Positions 34,291 to 43,000 of a stretch of 64,000 nucleotides of DNA are shown here, piece by piece (within the stretch, counting starts at the first letter, position 1; every line of letters begins with the position of its first letter). This stretch comes from Pegoplata infirma. Lineage: Eukaryota > Arthropoda > Insecta > Diptera > Anthomyiidae. The DNA is taken from assembly GCA_963921195.1 (NCBI GenBank), contig OY992539.1, positions 212,044,035 through 212,108,034 on the forward strand, written 5' to 3'. Position numbers and translations under genes: made by a program. Below the pieces are notes generated by a model. That model was not told the DNA's origin. It worked only from the letters and a program-made list of their open reading frames with translations, and made no database searches.

Positions 34291-36105
34291 AGACAATTAA
34301 AATAGGTAAGGCCGAAAAAGTGTTTTTTTGTAGTCAAAAATTTTGGAATTCTTCTATAGTATTTTCCGTTTAAATGCACCCACGCCGAAAGCATTATCCC
34401 CTTAAATGCCAGAATGCAGCAAGTAAATATTCTATTGAAATTATTTAGCAATATTCTTGTTTAAATGTAAATTGCTTTTTGTGTCAAATATAAATAAAAG
34501 GTTAATGGTGGGTACGGAAAAAGCTTTAAGGGTGGGTGCATTTAAGCGGGGCTGTAGCATTTGATATGCGATACTGTAGCATTTGATATATGAAGCTGCA
34601 TCATTTGTAAAACGTCGGTATAATAGTTGCAACATTCTGCTAAAACATTTTAAAATGTTCCTGAAACATGAGTAAAATATCCTTGAGACGTAGGCCATAT
34701 TTTTCTGTAAAATTTTCAAAAGTTAAAAAAAAAATACAAGAAGTTAAATTATATTTGAAACATTCTTATTATATCGCCTGAAACATGTTACTGTCACATT
34801 TATTGTCCGGAAAGATCTATCCTTGGATTTAAATTCATAAAAACCTTTCTACAATAAAAACAAAAGACTTAAGAAACGAACATGAACATTTTTAAAAATC
34901 TGTTTTCCTTAACAAAACATTTTTGTTTTTAAATTAGGTTTTATTGATTAATATAAATTAATGAAGTCCTAAATTTTTTGATGATTTTTTAGCATAAACA
35001 TTTTAAATAATATTTGTAAAAATCTCACTGCAATTTATTCCCATATAAAAAATTTCACACTATAGTTTTTTTTTTACATTTTTTCATATTTTACACACGT
35101 GATGCAGTTTTTTATTCCGTAAACTCTGCTGGCTATGTAAACAAAACAACACCTCCAAGACAGCCTCTTTTGATGGTGGTACAACAAAAAAAAATCCATA
35201 CATATGTATAGGAAAAAATAAAATTAAATTATGGAAACAATTTAAACATTGATTAATAAAACCTCACACGACTACAGAGAAATGCTAAGAAACAAAAAAA
35301 AAAAAAAAACAGAAAGATCAAGTAGAAATGATAAGAAATTTACAGCAACATGAAAGGAAACTAAAGTATAGTCAATAAAAAAAGCGGACGAGAACGTACT
35401 AAACAATGTGAAAAGTAAAGATAGACAGACAACAACAAGAGCTAATCTTTCAATTAGAGACAATTTGTCAAATCGCTTACAGCATTTTTAAACAGACAAC
35501 AGAATGCAATATAAGCCAAGTTTTTATATTTTTTTTCTTATTTTGTCTCCTCTATCTAAGACTTTAAAAAGAAGAACGGGGTGCAGCTTTAAGAAAAAAA
35601 ACGCACTTGCTTTAGATTGTAGAATAAAAAGAAAAAATATGGAAGGAAATTTTAAACCTCGTTTTCAGCTTTTCTTATTTCAGTTTTTTTTTTTCTTTCA
35701 GTTACTTTAACCATTTTTTTTTTGTGTAACATCTTATAACCTAAGCGCGTTCAATCAAAGTCCATTTATAGGCGTCGTATTACAAGCACCAACTAATCGA
35801 AATCATTTATCAACTCTATGGTGGCGGTGTTGATGGCATACACATACCTTCCTTTCATATAAACAGATACGATAGACGGACGGACAAGTAGATAGACAGA
35901 CATACATTGAATTTTTCTTCGTTTTTTTGTTCATTCTTTCATTTACAATATTGAGTAATGCAATATAATGCTTTATATTTAAAGCAACAATATGTCTCAC
36001 ACATTTATTTAATACAACGAGATAATTTTCTATATAGGAAAATCTAGGTTTGCACTATGGGATAAGAAATATATTGTTTTTACAGAAATTCTTTAAAATT
36101 TGTTA
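34291..36105. other. Unique island with a few repeat words
   Basis: Mostly single-copy-looking. Weak ACATTTTAAAATGTT words occur at 34620-34690 and long A/T runs at 35180-35330. No exon or RNA gene recognised. Contains motif copy 4. Confidence 0.45.
34860..34873 (+). other. Dispersed 14-bp motif, copy 4
   Basis: Exact ACAAAAGACTTAAG followed by AAACGAACATGAAC. Confidence 0.7.
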
Positions 36106-36190
36106 AACAAAAATGTTTGAGAATCTTAGAATTTTTCTTAAAACATGTATGCTAAGAAAAATTCTCAGATTCTGAGACATTTGTTATTGT
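36106..36190. repeat. 35-bp satellite, two or three units
   Basis: GAGAATCTTAGAATTTTTCTT and an adjacent inverted copy AAGAAAAATTCTCAGATTCT with TGAGACATTT. Confidence 0.6.
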
Positions 36191-38155
36191 GAACAACATT
36201 TGATATGATGAGAAAATATTGAATATGACTAGAAACATTTTATGTGTTATACAACATTCCAATTTTTTTTTTTTTTTTTTGAAAATTTTCGGCTAAAAGA
36301 GCTAAATCTAGATGGGAATTAGCTTAGGAGGTAATATGTTGCAGGCGACGTTTTCATATTTTTTGTTTTCATTTTATCAAAAAAGTTTAAAATATAAAAA
36401 AAATATTTTTAAATACAAACTATTGAAAATGTTACAGACAAATTATGCAAATTATTCAAGGTTATTTAAGTAATGTTTCAGCAACATTTTTAAATGTTTC
36501 AAACAATTTTTTCAACCATTACAGCCACATTTAACAAATGCTGCAGCTTCATATAATAAATGATAAGGCAACATTTTGCAAATATTACAACAACGTGCAA
36601 CAAATATTACAGCAACATTTTTTCAAATAATTCAGCAACATTTTACAAATATTAAAGCTATGTTTTACAAATGTTACAGCATTGTTTTACACATATTACA
36701 GATATGTTTAACATACTTTTTACAAATGTTACAGCTATATTTTACAACAACATTTACAAGCAACATCATAAAAATGTATAGGCAACATTGAAAACATGTT
36801 TTAGCTACATTTTTAAAATGTATTGACAACATTTTACAAATTAAAAACAAACAATTTTACAAACATTTCAACAACATTTAACAAATGTTTCACCAACATT
36901 TGATTTAACTAATCAAATGTTACAACAATGTTAAGCTATATTTTTTTTAAATGTTATTGAAGATTTTACAATTGGTGCAGTATCATTTCAGAATTGTTAA
37001 ATAAATGCTATACAAATGTTACCGCAGCAAATGTTACGGCAACATTTAACAGATGTTTCAGCAAAACAAAACAGATGTTTTACCAGCATTTTAAAAGCAT
37101 TACACATATGCTTATGCAAATTTACTCATTTGTTTATCCACATTTCTCAAATGTTTTATCAACATTTTGCATATTTTGCAGCAACATGAAACAAATGTTA
37201 CAGCAACATTAAACAAATGTTATATCAACTTTTAACAAATGTTGCAGAAACATTTTACAAATGTTACAGAAACATTTAACAAATGTTAAATCAACATTTA
37301 ACAAATGTTGCAGAAACATTACATTTTAAAAAGAGATTTAAAATCATTTTGGAAACGTTTTATTAACATCCTTTAAATTTTAAATCAACATTTTACACAT
37401 GTAACAGATATTAGTGCAATGTAACATTTAACAAATATTAGTGCAATATTAAACAAATGTTACGAAATACTTAACAAATGTTTAGCAACATTTAACAAAA
37501 GTTGAAGCATTACTTTCAAATGTTTCAGCGCCATTTTACAAATTTTATTGCAACATTTTGAAAATATTTTACCAATATTTTACAAATGTTTTAGCAACAT
37601 TTTACAAATTTTTTAGCAACATTTAACTAATGTTTTAGCAACATTTTACAAATGTTTTAGCAACATTTTACAAATGTTTTAGCAAAATTTTAGAAATGTT
37701 TTAGCAACATTTTACAAATGTTTTAGCAACATTTTGCAAATATTTTAGCAACATTTACAAACGTTTTAGCAACATTTTGCAAATATTTTAGCAACATTTT
37801 TACAAATGTTTTAGAAACATTTTACAAATGCTTTAGCAACATTTTGCAAATGTTTTAGCAATATTTTGCAAATATTTTACCAACATTAAACAAAAGTTGC
37901 AGCAACATCTTGCAAATGTTTTAGCATCATTTTACAAATGTGACATCAACATATTACAAATATTTTAGCAACAATTTCAAAACGTTTTTGCATAATATTG
38001 AAATTATTTTTGCAATATATTGCAAAAGCTACATCCAAAGTGCTGCAACAAATTTAACAAATTTCAGCTACATTTAAACAAGATGTTAACAACATTAATA
38101 CAATATTTTATCAAAATTTTATCAACATTTAAACAATGGTTAAGCCAAATTTAAA
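36191..38155. repeat. 22-bp palindromic repeat array (best preserved)
   Basis: Dozens of copies of AGCAACATTTTACAAATGTTTT, most regular at 37570-37960. The core AACATTT-TAC-AAATGTT is a 17-bp dyad. The BEL/Pao element inserted at the right edge (38160/47257) and the family continues beyond it. Confidence 0.9.
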
Positions 38156-38160
38156 TAATG
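38156..38160. repeat. Target-site duplication (left), TAATG
   Basis: TAATG directly outside the element; the identical 5 bases follow the other LTR at 47257-47261. Five bases is usual for BEL/Pao. Confidence 0.9.
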
Positions 38161-38529
38161 TGTTCGCCGTAGATGCGTAAAAAGAAATAAAAAACAAAGT
38201 TTATATTTTAAAATTGGAGAATAAATTCTCAGATTTATTTAAATAAATAAATTACCTTTTTTATAAAAAATATGTAGGGGCACGTAGTGCTATGTTTGAG
38301 AAGTACAAAACGAGTAAGAAAAAAAGACATACAAAGTGTATGTATAAGGGTGACAGACAATGCCTAAAACTACCGTTATCGGTTATACTAGTTAGAATCT
38401 GTGCAAAAACTCTTAACAGAGTTGCATTGAAAGTGTAATAATGCAGATTCTAACTAGTTTTAACCCTTTACAGACCAAAGGGGTCAATTTATAAATTTAT
38501 TAAGCAAATAAAGGGTTTACGCTTAAACA
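38161..38529 (-). repeat. 3' LTR of the BEL/Pao element
   Basis: 369 bp with TG...CA ends in both orientations (TGTTCGCCG...TTAAACA). I see no difference from 46888-47256. It contains a 15-bp inverted repeat (ACTAGTTAGAATCTG at 38387-38401, complement at 38444-38458) with a 42-nt loop. AATAAA-type signals occur on the coding (minus) strand near 38240-38255. Confidence 0.95.
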
Positions 38530-38546
38530 TTGCCGGCCACCTTGCA
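38530..38546 (-). promoter_or_regulatory. Candidate polypurine tract
   Basis: On the minus strand GCAAGGTGGCCGGCAA lies immediately before the 3' LTR, where plus-strand priming should occur. It is only partly purine, so the call rests on position more than on composition. Confidence 0.4.
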
Positions 38547-38674
38547 ACACTAAAATAGTTGCAACAGAAACTTAAAGGTAATCTATGCTAAATATTTAAA
38601 TAAGAGATATCATGCAGTTCAAGTGAGTTTTTTAATTCATTTATTTTTTCTAAAAACACTTAAAACTAAAAAAG

Positions 38675-38882
38675 GCGGTCAGGAGACCGGACCAGTAATA
38701 CTGGATGTTTTTAAAGCGGCCCAGAGGACCGGACCAGTTACAAAAGTAACCGGAGGTTTATTAAGCGGTCCAGCAGACCGGACCAGTTATAAATAACCGG
38801 AAGGTTTTCAAAGCGGTCAAATAGACCGGACCAGTTACATAGGCAACCGGAAGTTTTTAAAGCGGTCCATCAGACCGGACCC
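38675..38882 (-). repeat. Tandem hairpin repeats in the 3' untranslated region
   Basis: Four full units and one partial unit start at 38675, 38716, 38765, 38813 and 38862, so the period is 41-49 bp. Each unit begins GCGGTCxxxxxGACCGGACC, forming a 5-bp stem, followed by GTTA-x-TAAC-like complementary bases and CCGG. The array directly follows the stop codon of ORF2 and is transcribed as part of the element. Function is unknown; RNA export, stability or packaging roles are conceivable. Confidence 0.8.
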
Positions 38883-40046
38883 CTATAGAGGGGATTGACC
38901 GGATATAACCCAGCCAAACATGGTATATTGGGCCATTGGAAGACCCGGGCTCGAATAAATTTTATTTTTTATAATTTGAGGATAAACCTCTGGTCCAAAA
39001 ACTAAAACAACCCGTCCAGAACGATTAAAATTAGGGTCAGCAAGCTGAAACCCTGCAAAATGTTCCCTAATAGAGTCCGGAGCGGACTCAACTGGAGTGT
39101 TCACTCCCTTCATCCGTGTTACCTTCGCAGTAAACACAATTTTCTGCTCGGCGTCGTAAGTTGAGCCAACAGTAATACGACAATATTTGTCGTTGTCGAC
39201 CTGAGATACGGGCAGCCGAAGTTGTGTGACCATGGATTCAGAAATGTAGCTTACTTTACAGCAAGGGTCCAAGGCTGCTCGTAGGGGAATTGTGCTCTTT
39301 GGCAAATAAAGTTTGATTCGAAGGGTAGGAGAGAATGAGACAATGTGCCGTATTGGCAAGGGACAAATATTAGAAACGGACGAAGACGGATAATTTTGTG
39401 AAGAATTCTTCCTATTTAAGCTCGGTTGCTCAATACGCAAAGCCTTTTGTTTAGCGGACTGTAGTTTGTTACGATTTTTGCGAGAAGACAGTTTTGCCTC
39501 AGATACCAACGGAGCTGGTCGGGAAGGATGCAGGAGGGTATTATGATCCCCCTTGCATTTACCACATTTAAAACGGCTCTTACAATCTTTCGCGAGATGT
39601 GAAAAGGCTAAGCAGCGACCACAGTACCGATGTAGAACCACCATTCGAAGTTTACGCTCGTGGCTCATCTTCCGAAACTCGGAGCAATTGCTCAATGGGT
39701 GCTTGTAGTTGCAAATTCTACACTGACGTTTTCCTTGTTTTTCCGAAACAGGTGTCGGAAGATTATTCGAGCCCGAGAGTTCAATTATACCCGACGAAGG
39801 TGCGGGTATCGAAGACTCAATAATTGCTGCATCTAAAATAGGTGCAACATTTGATGAAGGTGCGCCATCAAGAGACGGCTCCTCCGTAGTGGTAGTAGCA
39901 GGTAAAATAGGGGCAGCCAAGGTGACTGCAGGATTAGCAGATGTATCAGGAGCAGCTAAGGTAGTAACTGCTGACTCCGAGATCTCCATTTCCTCCTCAT
40001 AATCCTCCAACAAAGTGTCTTCAAAAAGATTTGGCACTGCGGTCAT
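38883..40046 (-). CDS. BEL/Pao ORF2: second zinc-knuckle/protease-like protein
   Basis: An intact 387-codon ORF lies 44 bp downstream of gag-pol in another frame. Residues 1-105 are acidic, then rich in Ala, Pro, Ser and Thr. Three zinc knuckles follow: C109-C112-H116-C121, C142-C145-H150-C155 and C161-C164-H168-H173, with the same spacing between knuckles as in ORF1. Residues 240-387 form a DUF1758-like aspartic-protease domain: LRAALDPCCKVSYI at 255-268 (Asp260 at the catalytic position), VVLVFGPEVYPQI near 346-358, and a MAQYTMFGWVISG end. It therefore parallels ORF1 residues 335-627 but lacks Gag, RT and integrase. There is no signal peptide or membrane segment, so it is not an envelope protein. 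A splice acceptor precedes the ATG by 4 nt. Function is unknown: an accessory nucleic-acid-binding or Gag-like factor is possible, and protease activity is doubtful with DPC instead of D(S/T)G. Confidence 0.9.
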   Translation of the reverse strand: MTAVPNLFEDTLLEDYEEEMEISESAVTTLAAPDTSANPAVTLAAPILPATTTTEEPSLDGAPSSNVAPILDAAIIESSIPAPSSGIIELSGSNNLPTPVSEKQGKRQCRICNYKHPLSNCSEFRKMSHERKLRMVVLHRYCGRCLAFSHLAKDCKSRFKCGKCKGDHNTLLHPSRPAPLVSEAKLSSRKNRNKLQSAKQKALRIEQPSLNRKNSSQNYPSSSVSNICPLPIRHIVSFSPTLRIKLYLPKSTIPLRAALDPCCKVSYISESMVTQLRLPVSQVDNDKYCRITVGSTYDAEQKIVFTAKVTRMKGVNTPVESAPDSIREHFAGFQLADPNFNRSGRVVLVFGPEVYPQIIKNKIYSSPGLPMAQYTMFGWVISGQSPL

Positions 40047-40075
40047 TATGCTAGGAAATAAGATATGTTATCGGA
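40047..40075 (-). promoter_or_regulatory. Candidate 3' splice site for an ORF2 mRNA
   Basis: On the minus strand the sequence ATATCTTATTTCCTAG ends at 40051, then CATA and the ORF2 ATG (40046-40044). A pyrimidine-rich stretch plus AG only 4 nt before the start fits a spliced subgenomic mRNA, as used for env in some insect retroelements. Not proven. Confidence 0.55.
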
Positions 40076-40090
40076 GAACAAAAAATAGTT

Positions 40091-43000
40091 TTAATTTAAG
40101 TTGGAAAGAATGACCAGTTTTGCGATATGTCGCCTTACAACCCCATTTGCAGTGCGTACATCGACGACTCTAACACGACCGTCACTACCCGGGTGAATTT
40201 TAACGACCCTACCTAACCTCCAGGAAGTGGGAGGAAGCTGCTCATGTCTAATAACGACCAAATCCTCTAACTGAATTTCACGTGTTGGATGTTGCCATTT
40301 GTAACGTTTGTGCAAGCTCAACAAGTACTCATCTTTCCACCGTTGGCAAAAATGCTGAGTCAGAGCTTTCATTTTCCTAAACCGATTTACGATACTCAAA
40401 GGAGGTTCATCGATTTCCGGCTCGGCAGGAGCAAGAATTGGTGAACCAATCAAAAAATGACCAGGCGTCAGCGCTACCGGTTCCTGTGGGTTATCCGTCA
40501 TAGGACAAAGAGGACGCGAATTTAAGCAAGCTTCAAGTCTCGCAAGTATTGTCGAAAACTCTTCAAACGTATATTTGAAGGCTTGCGCTTCCTTTCGAAA
40601 ATGAAGCTTAAAACTTTTCACACCGGCTTCCCAAAGACCACCCATATGAGGGGCCCCAGCTGGGACAAAACGCCACGAAAGTTCCTGAAACCCGTATGTG
40701 GAACAAACCGCGGACTGACTTTCCTTAAGAAACGTCTTAAAGTCCCTTTCCAATTCTCGCGACGCGCCTACGAAGTTAGTACCATTGTCCGAAAACATCG
40801 TGTGAGGGCAACCTCGACGCGAAACAAACCTCTGAAAAGCGGCTAAGAATATAGCGGTTGATAAATCAGACGCTGCCTCCAAATGTATCGCTTTCGTCGA
40901 AAAACAAACAAAGATGCAAACGTATCCTTTAGTTATTTTACACGCTCTGCCGGTAAAACTTTTGATATCAAAAGGGCCCGCAAAGTCTACACCAGTGGTA
41001 GTAAAAGGCCTAACTAAAGTAGTTCTTTCCGGAGGAAGAGCGGCCATTATTTGACTGCAAGAACGTTTCCGGTCAAGCCGACAGCGTTTACAACGACCGA
41101 TAACTCCGCGAATTTTTGATTTCATTCGCGGGATCCAATATTCGATACGAAGAATCCGCAACATCAACTGATTTCCACCGTGAATGGAAATCAAATGAAC
41201 AAACTCTGTTAAAAGCTGAGTGAACCTGTCTGAATAGGGTAGAATTATAGGGTGTTGTTCAGAATAAGATAGAGATGGACATTTTACTAAACGACCATTC
41301 AATCTCATAACACCACTTTTATCTAAAAAGGGGTTCAAAGGAACCAATGCACTCTTCGTGGATAGGGGCTTTCCCTTTAAGAGACATTCATATTCGTCAC
41401 CGAAGTGACGTTTTTGAGCTACGATGGCCAAATGCATTTTTGCCCTTTTTATCTCCGAATTGGAAAGTGACTTCCCCGGATACGAAAGCGTATCCAAATT
41501 TTGCTTTTTACGGCAATTGTAAATAAATCTCAAAACATATGAGATTACACGAAGAGCTTTGTCCAGCTTCGAATAGTTTTCAAGAATATCGTAATTCAAA
41601 TCTTTCCCTTTAGCGTCTGCGAAGAATGAAGCATGAGTCTTTACAACCTGAGCCTCAAGGTCAGTATGCAAACAGGAAATATCCGAAATATTCCATTGTG
41701 ATCTATCCTGGCGAAGCCAACGTGGTCCATGCCACCAAAGATCATTACCCATCAGTTCAGAAGGCGAAATACCACGACTGCCCAAATCGGCAGGATTGTC
41801 CTCAGACCTAACGTGGTACCAATTGTGATTACCAACATTCTGCTGTATTTGACATACCCGGTTTCTGACAAAAGTAGCCCAGGTACAAGGGTCCTTTTTC
41901 AGCCAAGCAAGGACGATTGTAGAATCAGTCCAACAATATACCTGGAGAATACCGATATCAATTTCGCCAAGTACCGTCTGCAAAAGCTCGGAAGCTAAAA
42001 CTGCTCCACAAAGCTCCAGGCGAGGGATCGAGATTGATTTTATGGGAGCTACTCTCGTTTTACCAGACAAAAGGTGGGTATAAATTTCACCGCTGGAGGT
42101 CTCAATACGTATATATATCACCCCCGCGTATGCCTTTTCCGAGGCATCAGAAAAGACATGGAGTTCGACCAAAGAATCAGGACCGTAATGAACCCATCTT
42201 GGAATTCGAATATTGTTAACTTCATGGTATGAAGTTACAAACCTTTGCCAATCATTTTCCGTTGAAAGAGGCAGATTCTCATCCCAACCAATATGATCAA
42301 GCCAAATTCGTTGCATAATCATTTTAGCAACAACAATAACTGGACCAAGCCAACCCACGGGATCAAAAAGTTTTGCTATAAGAGACAAAACTTCCCTTTT
42401 AGTGTGATTAGACTTAGGTGTGATGGGGTTCACACTGAAGTAAAAAGAGTCCAGTTGAGCGTTCCACTGAATCCCTAAAGTTTTAGAGCTACTTGACTCA
42501 ACAAAAGTCAAAAGTTTCGCATCGACTAAATGCTCAGGGGGAAACCCATTTAAAATGGAGCGTTCATTGGAAGTCCATTTCCGAAGCTCAAATTTTGCAG
42601 TAGACAAAGCTGCTATAAGCTGATCACGAGCGATCAGAGCAGTCGAGACGTCATGATACCCTGTTAAAACGTCGTCGACGTACATACACTTCCGAAGGAT
42701 GTGTGATGCCAGGGGATATTCAGCCTCAGAATCGTCCGCCAATTGTAAAAGCGTTCGAATCGCCAAATAAGGGGCGCAATTTACGCCGAAAGTAACGGTT
42801 TGCAACTCATACTCCTTAACGTTCTCCGTCGGAGAATCTCGAAACAAGATACGTTGAAATGGAGTATGAGAAGAATCCACCCTAATCTGCCTATACATTT
42901 GCGTAATATCGCAATTGAAGACAAATTTGAAAAGGCGCCATCTTAAAATTAAGAGGACCAAGTCCGACTGCAAAGTCGGTCCGACGTAAAGACAGTCGTT

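Noticed and set aside
38883..40046. ORF2 as an envelope protein
   Set aside because: No signal peptide, transmembrane segment or furin-like site; it has zinc knuckles and a protease-like fold instead.
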